From positions 62,001-126,000 of the forward strand of contig NZ_JAKKOQ010000015.1 of NCBI RefSeq assembly GCF_021738965.1: a stretch of 64,000 nucleotides of DNA, given 5' to 3'. The translations under genes and the position numbers were made by a program. Below the pieces are notes generated by a model. It ran no database searches. It was given only the letters and a program-made list of their open reading frames with translations, and was not told the origin of the DNA. This document shows positions 8,014 to 16,874 of this stretch, piece by piece. Origin of the DNA: Gordonia zhenghanii (GTDB lineage Bacteria > Actinomycetota > Actinomycetes > Mycobacteriales > Mycobacteriaceae). Every line of letters starts with the position of its first letter. Position 1 is the stretch's first letter.

Positions 8014-9291
8014 CTAACGCAGACGGATCCCGACGGGGTACAGGCGTCGCGCGAGCTCCCGCTTGTCTGCGACGTTCGCGCGCACCGCGTCGACGGTGAA
8101 TCCGCCCGCGGTAGGGCGCTCGGGGGTCTCGTCGACACGTCCGGCGACGACGGTCCACCGGGACCCGGCGTCGACCAGCGCCTGGTGCTTGGTCGCGTAG
8201 TAGTCGGGGCTTGCGGAGACCGCGACCCCTGATGCGCCGCCGGCCGCCGCAAGCATGTGCGGGTGGTACCGGGTCGAGAGCCAGGTTCCGCCTGTGGGGA
8301 GCGAGTCGTGCCACGCGGTGCGGAACGGGATGATTCGAGCGCCGTCGAGGCGATCTCCCAGAAGCGTGGGGATCGTGTAGTCGTGGCCCGGAATGCATTC
8401 GACGACCGTCACGTCGGACCCGGGCACGTCCCAGTCGTCCAGGACGGCGCGGACGAACGAGGCGAGTGCGTCGACCCCGGTGCGATCGTCCCAGGTGAAC
8501 GAGTCGGTCAGGTCGCTCTGTGCGCAGAGCACCACCCCGGATCCCGCAGATCCGGATCCCGGGGGCGTCTGGGTGGTCGGCACGCGGGGCGAGAGCCACG
8601 CGTCGTCGCCGGTCCGGGAGAGTCCGGGCAGGCCCGCAAGCATCTGTTCGGTGGGCGCGTCGCGTACGTCGAAGACGTCGAACCGGGCAGCTGCGGCGAG
8701 CATCGCCTCATGTGCCGGACCGGTCTCCGACGGGGTGAGGCCTGCACCGGTGGCGACGGCGCGAGCACCGGTCCGTTCGGCGACGGCGGCGATCGCCGGT
8801 ATCAGCCACCTGTGGTGCGGCCACATCGCATTGACGAAGCCGCCGCCGACGAGATGGATCGTGCCTGCCTGCAGCAACGCGTCGACGCCCGCGTCGTCGC
8901 GCGGGGAGACACCGAGATGACTCGCGGCGTGTCCGACCCACTCCCACGGGGCGTCCGGGTCGACGCCGACTGGGTCGTCGCTGTTCGCATAGTGCACGAA
9001 CTGCCACAGGGTGTCGACGAAGACCGCTCGCTTGTTCGCGTGACGCAACAACAGGGCGGCATGGCCGGGACGGGGGGAGTCGACGACCACCCGCGCCGTC
9101 GGGCGACGCACCGCGAGCAGGCGCAGCCATGCTTCGGTGATGAGCTCGTCGCCGTAGTTGGGGAAACCCGAGGTGGTGACGAGATAGACGACGTCGGCCG
9201 AGTCGACGCGGCGGCGCAGTCGCCCGCTCAGCCGACGTGCGGCAGCAGCCGTGGACGGAACGGAAGGAATGGAGAAGGGTGGTGTGGGCAT
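8014..9291 (-). CDS. polysaccharide pyruvyl transferase family protein
   Basis: A 425-residue protein of the family that adds pyruvate ketals to cell-surface sugars (CsaB/WcaK-like). The opening TTSGFPNYGDELITEAWLR (about residue 39) is the family's substrate-binding start. A GGGFVNAMW motif lies near residue 150, and STRYHPHMLAAAGG takes the place of the usual C-terminal R-x-H motif. A Ser/Ala-rich N-terminal 25 residues may be disordered. The acceptor sugar is unknown. It lies 30 bases downstream of ppk2 on the same strand and may be co-transcribed with it. Confidence 0.8.
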   Translation of the reverse strand: MPTPPFSIPSVPSTAAAARRLSGRLRRRVDSADVVYLVTTSGFPNYGDELITEAWLRLLAVRRPTARVVVDSPRPGHAALLLRHANKRAVFVDTLWQFVHYANSDDPVGVDPDAPWEWVGHAASHLGVSPRDDAGVDALLQAGTIHLVGGGFVNAMWPHHRWLIPAIAAVAERTGARAVATGAGLTPSETGPAHEAMLAAAARFDVFDVRDAPTEQMLAGLPGLSRTGDDAWLSPRVPTTQTPPGSGSAGSGVVLCAQSDLTDSFTWDDRTGVDALASFVRAVLDDWDVPGSDVTVVECIPGHDYTIPTLLGDRLDGARIIPFRTAWHDSLPTGGTWLSTRYHPHMLAAAGGASGVAVSASPDYYATKHQALVDAGSRWTVVAGRVDETPERPTAGGFTVDAVRANVADKRELARRLYPVGIRLR

Positions 9292-9321
9292 TGCTGAACT
9301 GTTCTCCCGGCGAACGTCTGG

Positions 9322-10152
9322 TCAGTGCTCGGCGTCGCCGAGCAGCGTCGCCACGTGATCGGGGACGAACTTCGACAACGATCGTGGCGGGCGGTGGTAG
9401 TTGCCGGACTCGATCGGACGCTTGGGCAGTTTCACCCGAGGGCGTTCGACGTGTTCGTACTCGATGCTCGACAGCAGGTGCGAGATCATGTTCAGTCGCG
9501 CATTGCGCTTGTGATCGGACTCGACCACGTACCAGGGGCTCGACGACGTGTCCGTGTGCACCATCATCTCGTCTTTGGCCCGCGAGTAATCCTCCCAGCG
9601 GTACACCGATTCGAGATCCATGGGGCTGAGCTTCCATTGACGGACGGGATCGTCGCGGCGCGAGCGGAATCGCCGAAGCTGTTCCTGGTCAGACACCGAG
9701 AACCAGTACTTGCGCAGGATGATTCCGTCGTCGATCAGCATCTGCTCGAAGATCGGCGTCTGCCGGAGGAAGCGAGTGTGCTCTTCCGGCGTGCAGAATC
9801 CCATCACCTTCTCGACACCGGCCCGGTTGTACCAGGAGCGGTCGAACAGAACGATCTCGCCTTTCGTCGGCAGATGTTCCACGTAGCGTTGGTAATACCA
9901 CTGTCCGCGTTCGCGGTCGGTCGGTGCGGGCAGCGCTGACACACTGCACACGCGAGGGCTCAGGAACTCGGTGATCCGCTTGATCGCACCACCCTTGCCT
10001 GCCGCGTCGCGGCCTTCGAAGATGACGACGACTCGGGCGCCCGTCTCGCGGACCCACTCCTGCAGCGCAACCAGTTCGGTCTGAAGGCGGAACAGTTCGG
10101 CTTCGTATGCGTCCTTGGGGAGCTTGACTTCGCCGCCCGACTTCTTACTCAT
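9322..10152 (-). CDS. ppk2: polyphosphate kinase 2 family protein
   Basis: A 276-residue cytoplasmic kinase that transfers phosphate between polyphosphate and nucleotides. Walker A EGRDAAGKGG is at 46-55, and the Walker B/lid region FDRSWYNRAGVEKV near 103. The QWYYQRYVEHLP and RRFRSRRDDPVRQWKLSPMDLES segments are typical of the single-domain class I PPK2 group, which makes GTP or ATP from the diphosphates. Length matches. The start is the ATG at 10152. The downstream pyruvyl-transferase-like gene may share its transcript. Confidence 0.92.
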   Translation of the reverse strand: MSKKSGGEVKLPKDAYEAELFRLQTELVALQEWVRETGARVVVIFEGRDAAGKGGAIKRITEFLSPRVCSVSALPAPTDRERGQWYYQRYVEHLPTKGEIVLFDRSWYNRAGVEKVMGFCTPEEHTRFLRQTPIFEQMLIDDGIILRKYWFSVSDQEQLRRFRSRRDDPVRQWKLSPMDLESVYRWEDYSRAKDEMMVHTDTSSSPWYVVESDHKRNARLNMISHLLSSIEYEHVERPRVKLPKRPIESGNYHRPPRSLSKFVPDHVATLLGDAEH

Positions 10153-10180
10153 GGCGCATAAGCCTAATCTGTCGGGCCCC

Positions 10181-11029
10181 TCACTTGCCCCCGGACTCGC
10201 GACTGACCGTCAGTTCCAAACCGATCGACGGATCGGCGACGTTCGTCAGCCGCATGCGGTCGCCGTCCACCGTCGCCGTCGCCTCGCCGGACAGGACCGC
10301 CAGGACGGACCGTTCGATGTCGCCCGCCTCGCCGGGGCAGGCCTTCCGCGTGGTCGCTATGGGACCGAACATCACCTTCTGCGTCGGTCGGGTTCCGGTC
10401 ACCGTCGCTTCGCCGGTCATTCGGTTGCAGCCGGTGAATCCGCGCAGCGTCCCTTCCGCGCCGATCGTCACGGTCGGCGCGATCTCGTCCAGCACCCGGG
10501 AGGTCGTGACGCCGTTCGCTGCGATCAGGGACTTCACGCGCCAGTTGGTGCCTGCGACGGCCCGGTCTACCCGCTGGTCGAGACGCACCTCGAGGTCCCC
10601 GCGAGACAAGGTGAGCGTCCGACCCTCGAGTGACCAGGTCAGCGGCGAGTCGAACAAGTCGCTCACCCACTTGTCGGCGGTGTCGCGGGGCGGCGGGCAC
10701 GCCATCATGGTGCCCATGAGCGGCCCGGTGGTCAGGGTGTCACCGTCGAACTCGACGGTCCCACCGTGGCCGTTGCACCCGGCGTTCGCACTGATCCGGT
10801 TCTCGGTGCCGAAACTCAGGACGAACGGTCCTCCGCCCGGGACCTTCGTGTCGGTCGCGTTGTCGGACACATACGTCTTGCCCACGAGTCGGGCCGGATC
10901 GGGGGCCGAGTCTTCCGCGCCACCGGAACCCGAATCGCATGCGGCGAGTGCTGCGACGAGGGCCGCTCCGGTCGCCGCAGCTCGGACGAATGCGATTGCG
11001 CGGGTGCTGCCGCGGCGTCGTCGGTCCAT
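10181..11029 (-). CDS. META-domain lipoprotein (two META/HslJ-like domains)
   Basis: A 282-residue predicted lipoprotein. The N-terminal Arg-rich and hydrophobic stretch ends in a lipobox LAAC with Cys31, giving attachment to the outer face of the membrane. Two related halves follow, each with the META signature of a conserved GCN motif: NAGCNGHGGTVE and FTGCNRMTGEATV. Each half has a later T-x-x-x-C region (GTMMACPPP, ATTRKACPG), so Cys pairs may be disulfide-bonded. The ATG at 11029 is preferred because TACCGT ends 7 bases upstream, fitting a leaderless start. Function is unknown; HslJ-type proteins are linked to heat or antibiotic tolerance. It is divergent from secA2. Confidence 0.82.
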   Translation of the reverse strand: MDRRRRGSTRAIAFVRAAATGAALVAALAACDSGSGGAEDSAPDPARLVGKTYVSDNATDTKVPGGGPFVLSFGTENRISANAGCNGHGGTVEFDGDTLTTGPLMGTMMACPPPRDTADKWVSDLFDSPLTWSLEGRTLTLSRGDLEVRLDQRVDRAVAGTNWRVKSLIAANGVTTSRVLDEIAPTVTIGAEGTLRGFTGCNRMTGEATVTGTRPTQKVMFGPIATTRKACPGEAGDIERSVLAVLSGEATATVDGDRMRLTNVADPSIGLELTVSRESGGK

Positions 11030-11129
11030 ACCGGCAACGGTAGTGCAGTCGGTCCGGCGGGCCCGTGTGTCCGCCGCGTACGGTAGATCACGATCGGCCA
11101 ACGAAATTCACGTGAGGAACAGGTAGCCA

Positions 11130-13424
11130 GTGGGAAAGCTCACGAACGCCATGTGGCGCATGCTCGGCGCTCAGGCGTCGCGCAACCAGTCGCAGTCCAT
11201 CTCCTTGATCGAGCAGTCGTACGAACACTCCGAGTGGGCCGAAGGTCTGGCCGACTCCGAATTCGCCGACGCTGCAGCAGATCTGGAGATCGATACGACT
11301 GATGGGCGGGTTCGATTCCTTGCCCTCATCCGTGAGGCAGGCGAGCGCACGGTGTCGATGACCCCGTTCGACGTCCAACTGCAGGGTGCGCTGCGGATGC
11401 TCGACGGCGACGTCGTCGAAATGGCGACAGGTGAGGGCAAGACCCTCGCGGGAGCGATCGCGGCCATCGGCTACGCGCTCGAAGGCAAGCACGTTCACGT
11501 GGTCTCGGTGAACGACTATCTCGCAGGCCGCGACGCCGACTGGATGAAGCCGCTCTACGAGATATTCGGCGTAACCGTCGGCACGCTGTCTGAGCATTCG
11601 ACGCGGGAAGAGCGGCAGGCGGCCTATGCGTGCGACGTCACGTACGCATCGGTCAACGAGATCGGATTCGATGTCCTCCGTGACCAACTGGCGCTGCACG
11701 ACGACGAACTGGTCTCGCCCGAACCCGAGGTCGTCCTCGTCGACGAAGCGGACTCGGTCCTCGTCGACGAGGCGCTCGTTCCGCTGATCCTGGCCGGGTC
11801 GACGGAGGCGGACGCGCCGAACAGCGCGATCCACGAAGTGGTGTCGCACCTCAAGAGCAAGCATTACGACGTCGACTCCGATGGTAAGAACGTGTCGCTG
11901 ACGGAGGAAGGCGCGCGCTTCGTCGAGGACACACTCGGCGGCATCGACCTCTACGACGAAGAGCACGTCAGCACCACTCTGGTGCATGTGAACGTGGCGC
12001 TGTACGCCTACTACCTGCTCGAACGTGACGTCGACTACATCGTGCGCGACGGTGGGATCCATCTGATCAACGCCGCCCGCGGCCGAGTGGCTCGGCTGCA
12101 GCGCTGGCCCGACGGCGTCCAGGCCGCCGTCGAGTACAAGGAGGGCCTCAAGCCGACGGCGTCCGGCGAAGTGATCGACACGATCACCGTGCAGGCGCTG
12201 ATGGGTCGGTACCCGCGTGTCGCAGGCATGACCGGCACCGCCATCGCGGCAGGCGAACAGCTCCGCCAGTTCTATGGGCTGGGGGTCTCGCAGATTCCGT
12301 CGAACATGCCGAACATCCGCGAGGACGAGCCGGACCGGGTGTTCGACAACAAGGCGAACAAGATGGAGGCCGTCGTCGAATGCGTGCGGGAGGCCCATGA
12401 GACCGGACAGCCCGTGCTGATCGGAACTCACGACGTCGCGCAGTCCGAAGAACTCGCGTACTTCCTCGATCGTGCAGGCGTCCCATCGGTCGTCCTCAAC
12501 GCGAAGAACGACCCCGAAGAGGCGGCGATCATCGCCGAGGCCGGCCGAAAGGGCGCCGTCACGGTGTCGACCCAGATGGCCGGCCGTGGCACCGACATCC
12601 GCCTCGGCGGGTCGAAGGGCGACGACGACGAGCGCGAGGCGGTCGTCGAGCTCGGCGGACTGTGCGTGGTCGGCACCGGGCGCTACGACACCGAGCGTCT
12701 CGACAACCAGCTCCGCGGTCGCGCGGGACGCCAAGGCGATCCCGGGCGCTCGGTGTTCTTCTCCAGTCTCGAGGACCCGCTGGTCACCAAGAACCAGACA
12801 CACTTGCGCGACATCCGTCCGGTCGACAGCGAAGGCTCCACGGGGCCGCGCGGTGTCGAGGTCGTGCAGCAGGCGCAGCGGATCGCCGAAGGCGCGATGC
12901 TGCAACTGCACGCCAACACCTGGGACTTCAACAAGCAGGTCAACGAGCAGCGAAACTCGATCGTCCGACGTCGCATGGCCGTCTTGACGACCGATCAGGC
13001 CCTCACTGAACTCAAGGAACTGGCACCCGAGCGTTACGAGGAGTTGTCCGAGACGATCGACGACGACGTCCTCGAGGACGCCGCGCGGCAGATCGTCCTG
13101 TACCACCTGGACCGCGGCTGGGCCGACCACCTCGCCTACGTCGCGGACGTGCAGGCGAGCATCCATCTTCGGGCCCTCGGACAGCAGAGCCCGCTCGAGG
13201 AGTTCCACAAACTGATCTTCGCCGAGTTCACCAAGATCGTCGACGACGCGATGGACGCATCCCGGGAGACCTTCACGACTGCGAAGATCACCGCCGACGG
13301 CGTCGACTTCGGCGACGCGGACATGCACCGGTCGACGATGACGTGGACGTATCTGGTGCACGAGAATCACTTCGCTTCGGCCGGCGCACAAGCCATTCAG
13401 GGAATCGTGGGCATCTTCAGATGA
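11130..13424 (+). CDS. secA2: accessory Sec system translocase ATPase SecA2
   Basis: A 764-residue ATPase of the second SecA class, shorter than SecA1 and lacking the C-terminal zinc-binding tail. It powers export of a restricted protein set. Motifs are GEGKT at 101-105, DEAD at 205-208, VAGMTGTA near 370, and [13 protein letters not shown] near 485. It overlaps the next gene by 4 bases (ATGA), the same pairing with pgsA2 seen in mycobacteria. The GTG at 11130 is preceded by AGGAACAGG. In M. tuberculosis the orthologue is needed for export of virulence and stress proteins; here the clients are unknown. Confidence 0.95.
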   Translation: MGKLTNAMWRMLGAQASRNQSQSISLIEQSYEHSEWAEGLADSEFADAAADLEIDTTDGRVRFLALIREAGERTVSMTPFDVQLQGALRMLDGDVVEMATGEGKTLAGAIAAIGYALEGKHVHVVSVNDYLAGRDADWMKPLYEIFGVTVGTLSEHSTREERQAAYACDVTYASVNEIGFDVLRDQLALHDDELVSPEPEVVLVDEADSVLVDEALVPLILAGSTEADAPNSAIHEVVSHLKSKHYDVDSDGKNVSLTEEGARFVEDTLGGIDLYDEEHVSTTLVHVNVALYAYYLLERDVDYIVRDGGIHLINAARGRVARLQRWPDGVQAAVEYKEGLKPTASGEVIDTITVQALMGRYPRVAGMTGTAIAAGEQLRQFYGLGVSQIPSNMPNIREDEPDRVFDNKANKMEAVVECVREAHETGQPVLIGTHDVAQSEELAYFLDRAGVPSVVLNAKNDPEEAAIIAEAGRKGAVTVSTQMAGRGTDIRLGGSKGDDDEREAVVELGGLCVVGTGRYDTERLDNQLRGRAGRQGDPGRSVFFSSLEDPLVTKNQTHLRDIRPVDSEGSTGPRGVEVVQQAQRIAEGAMLQLHANTWDFNKQVNEQRNSIVRRRMAVLTTDQALTELKELAPERYEELSETIDDDVLEDAARQIVLYHLDRGWADHLAYVADVQASIHLRALGQQSPLEEFHKLIFAEFTKIVDDAMDASRETFTTAKITADGVDFGDADMHRSTMTWTYLVHENHFASAGAQAIQGIVGIFR

Positions 13425-14071
13425 CCGACGAGCCTCGGAGCCAGGGCGACGGCGGGGGGCACGCGTCGCCCGCGCAGCCCGCCGAACGCTCCGATGCGAT
13501 CTGGACCGTTCCCAACGCGTTGTCGGTCGCGCGGCTGCTACTGATCCCGGTGTTCATCTGGCTTCTCCTCGTCGAGGAGTCGGCCGGCTGGGCGTTCGTC
13601 GTGCTGTTCGTCTCCGGCGCCACCGACTGGCTCGACGGCAAGCTGGCCCGGTGGCTCGGTCAGTCGTCGAAACTGGGGGCACTGCTCGACCCGGCGGCCG
13701 ACCGGCTGTACGTAATCGTGATCCCGATCTGCTTCGGGATCCGCGACTTCGTGCCGTGGTGGTTGATCGCCGTGATCATCGGACGTGACGTCCTGCTGCT
13801 GTTGACCGTGCCGCTGCTGTCCTCGCGCGGAGTCACCGCCCTGCCGACGCTCTATGTCGGCAAGGCTGCGACCTTCTCCCTGATGAGTGCGTTCCCGTGG
13901 CTCCTGGCAGGCCATATCGACGGGATCATCGGAACCATCACATATCCGATCGGTTGGGCGTTCCTGATCTGGGGCGTCGCCCTGTACGTCTGGTCGCTGG
14001 TCCTGTACTGGATTCAGACAGTCGACGTCGTGCGCACCATGCCTCGCGTGGACCGGCGATCCGCGGCCTGA
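13421..14071 (+). CDS. pgsA2: CDP-alcohol phosphatidyltransferase, PgsA2-type
   Basis: A 216-residue membrane enzyme with about five or six hydrophobic helices. It carries the complete catalytic motif DG-x2-AR-x8-G-x3-D-x3-D in [24 protein letters not shown], which binds CDP-diacylglycerol and the metal ions. The family makes phosphatidylglycerol phosphate or related lipids. The start at 13421 overlaps the secA2 stop; an upstream in-frame GTG inside secA2 is less likely. In mycobacteria three further genes normally separate pgsA2 from gcvH; here gcvH follows after about 100 bases. Confidence 0.9.
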   Translation: MTDEPRSQGDGGGHASPAQPAERSDAIWTVPNALSVARLLLIPVFIWLLLVEESAGWAFVVLFVSGATDWLDGKLARWLGQSSKLGALLDPAADRLYVIVIPICFGIRDFVPWWLIAVIIGRDVLLLLTVPLLSSRGVTALPTLYVGKAATFSLMSAFPWLLAGHIDGIIGTITYPIGWAFLIWGVALYVWSLVLYWIQTVDVVRTMPRVDRRSAA

Positions 14072-14174
14072 TGCGGCCGCCCGACGCGTCGGGCGATAAG
14101 ATCTAAGCGTGATCCGGCGGGGGGATTCCTTCGACGGGCGCCTACCTTCCTCTCGAATCAGAAAGGCAGTTTCC

Positions 14175-14579
14175 GTGAGCGACACGAAGATCCCGGAGAA
14201 CCTGCGGTACACCGCCGACCACGAGTGGGTCAGCAAGGTCGGTGACAAGACGGTCCGTGTCGGCATCACCGATTTCGCGCAGGACGCGCTCGGTGACGTC
14301 GTGTTCGTCCAGTTGCCCGACGTGGACGACGCGGTGCAGACCGGGGAGTCGTTCGCCGAGGTCGAGTCGACCAAGAGTGTCTCGGACATCTTCGGCCCGC
14401 TGGACGGCACGATCGCTGCCGCGAACGACGCGCTGGAGGGTGCCCCCGAACTGGTCAACTCGTCGCCGTACGACGACGGCTGGCTCGTCGAGATCACCGT
14501 CGCCGACGACGTCGACCTGGACGCCGTACTGGCCGACCTGCTCGACGCCGCAGGCTATGCGGCCGCGGTCGGAAGCTGA
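14175..14579 (+). CDS. gcvH: glycine cleavage system H protein
   Basis: A 134-residue lipoyl carrier that shuttles the aminomethyl group between the P, T and L proteins of glycine cleavage. The lipoylated Lys67 lies in AEVESTKSVSDIFGPLDG. The full length equals the family standard. The GTG at 14175 is used because the protein begins at the conserved NLRYTADHEW and AGAAAGG-like purines precede it; a GTG 66 bases upstream would add an unconserved extension. gcvP lies 3 kb downstream in the same direction. No gcvT or lpd is present in the window. Confidence 0.95.
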   Translation: MSDTKIPENLRYTADHEWVSKVGDKTVRVGITDFAQDALGDVVFVQLPDVDDAVQTGESFAEVESTKSVSDIFGPLDGTIAAANDALEGAPELVNSSPYDDGWLVEITVADDVDLDAVLADLLDAAGYAAAVGS

Positions 14580-14738
14580 ACGATTCGCTAACGATCCGGC
14601 TCGTCAACGTCGACGAGCCCGCTGGACGTCGGCGGGGGCGGATATGATTCTGTAGTTCGTTCAATCGCGCCCAACCCGGGCGGCGATAGGACGCAAGACG
14701 GTAGGTTCGAAGGCGAACGTTCGTCCTGCCGTACGACG

Positions 14739-14760
14739 TGCGTTTCAGCGGCGAAACGCA
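14739..14760 (+). terminator. hairpin between gcvH and garA
   Basis: TGCGTTTC (14739-14746), a 6-base loop, and GAAACGCA (14753-14760) form an 8-bp stem. It lies about 80 bases before garA in a 261-base gap. It could end gcvH transcription or act in the garA leader. A TATGAT box at 14643-14648 could start a garA message with a leader of about 190 bases. No U-tract follows. Confidence 0.4.
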
Positions 14761-14840
14761 TCTGGAATGCATACGAGAAATGGCGAAGTGGTCGCCGACC
14801 CCGGAACCCGGGCGCCGACCGCAGTGGTTAAGGAGATGTG

Positions 14841-15299
14841 GTGACCGGTAACGACAACGGCTTTGAAGCGCCTGTGGAGACGACCTCGGTCTTCCGGGAG
14901 GAGTTCATCAAGGAGATCGACGCGCCTGCGACGTCGGCTGAGCCGGGCGATACCGGTGTCGAGCGACTCTCGCCCGGAACTGCGCTGCTCATCGTCAAGC
15001 GTGGCCCGAATGCAGGCTCGCGCTTCCTGCTCGATCAGGCCGCGACGTCGTCCGGCCGTCATCCCGACAGCGACATCTTCCTCGACGATGTGACCGTCAG
15101 CAGGCGCCACGCGGAGTTCCGGAGCGAAGGCGACGACTTCCAGGTGGTCGACGTCGGCAGCTTGAACGGAACGTACGTCAACCGTGAACCGGTCGACACC
15201 GCCACTCTCGCCAACGGCGACGAGGTCCAGATCGGCAAGTTCCGCCTGGTGTTCCTGGCCGGCCCGCGTGCCGGGGAAGCCGGCACCGCCACATCGTGA
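14841..15299 (+). CDS. garA: FHA-domain metabolic switch protein GarA (OdhI)
   Basis: A 152-residue regulator of 2-oxoglutarate metabolism. The N-terminal ETTS motif (Thr14-Thr15) is the Ser/Thr-kinase site used by PknB/PknG in mycobacteria. The FHA domain (about residues 47-135) has Arg73 in SSGRH, VSRRH at 86-90 and SLNGTYVN at 107-114. Unphosphorylated GarA inhibits 2-oxoglutarate dehydrogenase and glutamate dehydrogenase; phosphorylation makes it bind its own FHA domain. The GTG at 14841 has AAGGAG 5 bases upstream; the GTG at 14838 would be too close. Its stop overlaps the next gene (GTGA). Confidence 0.93.
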   Translation: MTGNDNGFEAPVETTSVFREEFIKEIDAPATSAEPGDTGVERLSPGTALLIVKRGPNAGSRFLLDQAATSSGRHPDSDIFLDDVTVSRRHAEFRSEGDDFQVVDVGSLNGTYVNREPVDTATLANGDEVQIGKFRLVFLAGPRAGEAGTATS

Positions 15300-16024
15300 C
15301 CTCATCGGCTGCACGGTCGGAAGGAAGCGGCGAGCGGACTATGTCCATCGGCGCTGTCCTCGCGGTCCTGTCCGAGGATTTTCCGGACGTGACGATCTCC
15401 AAGATCCGCTTCCTCGAAGCGGAGGGGCTCGTCACTCCGGACCGTGCCCCGTCGGGGTACCGCCGCTTCAGTGATGCGGACTGCGAACGACTGAGGTTCG
15501 TTCTCACTGCTCAGCGCGACCGTTATCTGCCGCTGAAGGTGATCCGCGAGCAACTCGACGCCATCGACACGGAGTCGTCCGACTCGGCGGGCGGCGCACG
15601 TCTGCTGTCGTCGGCGCGTACTGCGGTCGCTCCGGCGACGGACTTCTCGTCGCGCGGTGGTCGTGTTGCCCGTGAGACGCTCATCGAGCGGACGAACGTC
15701 GACTCCGCGTTCATCGCGGAACTGATGCGGAACGGGCTCCTGTCCGCCGGGCCGGGCGGCTTCTTCGACGAGGACGCCGTGCGTCTGGTCGAGGCCGCTG
15801 CAGCGCTCGCGAACTTCGGCGTCGAGACCCGGCACCTCCGTGCGTTCAAAGTGAGCGCCGAGCGGGAAGCCGGTCTGGTCGCGCAGATCGCCGGACCGAT
15901 CGCCAAAGGCAAGGGAACGGGTGCGCGCGACCGTGCCGAAGAACTCGTTCGGGAGATGGCCGCCTTGTCGGTGACGCTGCACACGCAGCTGGTGAAGGCC
16001 GCCGTGCGCTCCGCGCTCGACTGA
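15296..16024 (+). CDS. ftsR: MerR-family regulator FtsR (Rv1828-like)
   Basis: A 242-residue DNA-binding protein with a MerR winged-helix motif at about residues 16-85 (MSIGAVLAVLSEDFPDVTIS, KIRFLEAEGLV, SGYRRFSDADCERL, LPLKVIREQLD). The C-terminal domain has a conserved GPGGFFDEDAV segment and RHLRAFKVSAERE. The orthologue in Corynebacterium, FtsR, activates ftsZ, and the mycobacterial one is Rv1828. The start overlaps the garA stop, so both are on one message. A linker of about 40 residues between the halves is Ala/Ser-rich. Confidence 0.85.
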   Translation: MTSSAARSEGSGERTMSIGAVLAVLSEDFPDVTISKIRFLEAEGLVTPDRAPSGYRRFSDADCERLRFVLTAQRDRYLPLKVIREQLDAIDTESSDSAGGARLLSSARTAVAPATDFSSRGGRVARETLIERTNVDSAFIAELMRNGLLSAGPGGFFDEDAVRLVEAAAALANFGVETRHLRAFKVSAEREAGLVAQIAGPIAKGKGTGARDRAEELVREMAALSVTLHTQLVKAAVRSALD

Positions 16025-16061
16025 CCCTCCACTCCACGACTTCGTCTAAGGAGACACGATC

Positions 16062-16583
16062 ATGGGCGAGATGCGAATCGTCGGCATCCGGGTGGAGCCG
16101 CCACAGAATCAGCCGGTGCTGCTGCTGCGTGAAGTGTCCGGCTCCCGGTACCTGCCGATCTGGATCGGTCAGAGTGAGGCCGCGTCGATCGCACTGGAGC
16201 AGAGGGGCGTCGAGCCGCCCCGACCCCTCACGCACGATCTGATCGAACAGATCGTCGCGGCATTCGACCGGACACTGGTCGAGGTGCGGATCGTCGACAT
16301 GCGGGAGGGCACGTTCTACGCGGAGATGGTCTTCGACGGCGACGTCGTCGTCGAAGCCCGGCCGTCGGATGCGATCGCCGTCGCGATGCGGGTCGGCGCG
16401 CCGATCGTCGCGGCAGACGAGGTGCTCGACGACGCAGGCCTGCTGATCCACGACGAGGACGAGTCGTCGTCGGACGATGAGGCGGGGGAGTCGAGCGAGG
16501 AAGAGGTCGAGGCCTTCCGTGAGTTCCTCGATCAGGTGTCTCCGGAGGACTTCTTGGGGCCTGACGGGCCGTCTGCCAGCTGA
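16062..16583 (+). CDS. bifunctional nuclease family protein (DUF151, Rv1829-like)
   Basis: A 173-residue protein whose first 130 residues match the DUF151 bifunctional nuclease fold: RVEPPQNQPVLLLRE, LPIWIGQSEAASIALEQRG, HDLIEQIVAAF, ARPSDAIAVAMR. Plant members cut DNA and RNA, but activity of bacterial homologues is mostly untested. The last 40 residues are strongly acidic (DEDESSSDDEAGESSEEEVEA). AAGGAGACA precedes the ATG. It stands between two MerR genes as in M. tuberculosis. Confidence 0.85.
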   Translation: MGEMRIVGIRVEPPQNQPVLLLREVSGSRYLPIWIGQSEAASIALEQRGVEPPRPLTHDLIEQIVAAFDRTLVEVRIVDMREGTFYAEMVFDGDVVVEARPSDAIAVAMRVGAPIVAADEVLDDAGLLIHDEDESSSDDEAGESSEEEVEAFREFLDQVSPEDFLGPDGPSAS

Positions 16584-16699
16584 CGATCTCGGCTAGTCAA
16601 GATGGGCGAACACCGAACAATTGTCGCCACTTGAGTCACATGAGTAACAGCAGCCTCATTGGTAACAGATGGGTAACCGCAGGGTCACCGTTGATGCAC

Positions 16700-16722
16700 A
16701 GCTGAACCTTAAGTTGAGGTTT
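16700..16722. promoter_or_regulatory. MerR-type operator upstream of second MerR gene
   Basis: The stretch around ACCTTAAGTTGAGGT is a near-perfect palindrome about an odd centre (ACCT-y-AA-s-TT-r-AGGT; only the fifth/eleventh pair is off). It lies in the 291-base gap before the MerR gene at 16875, about 160 bases upstream. Form and position suggest autoregulation by one of the flanking MerR proteins. Other repeated GTAACAG/GGTAACC words occur at about 16638-16685. Confidence 0.45.
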
Positions 16723-16874
16723 ACGGTGTGTTGCGTTGATCGCCGGTCGTAATCCTCATAGTTTCTAACTCGACACCGGAGCCGTTCGCTTCGGTACAAC
16801 ACACATCGACCGTGTGCGGGAGTACCCTTGCAGAAGGACTCGCGGCCAGGGTCCAGTTGCGCGAGGGAGTAGCC

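Noticed and set aside
11088-13391. 767-codon open frame opposite secA2
   Set aside because: A product of high GC third-position bias; secA2 has complete motifs and the antisense translation is low complexity with no start signals.
14714-14723. GAACGTTC as an SOS (LexA) box before garA
   Set aside because: The actinobacterial SOS box needs four bases between GAAC and GTTC; here the arms are adjacent.
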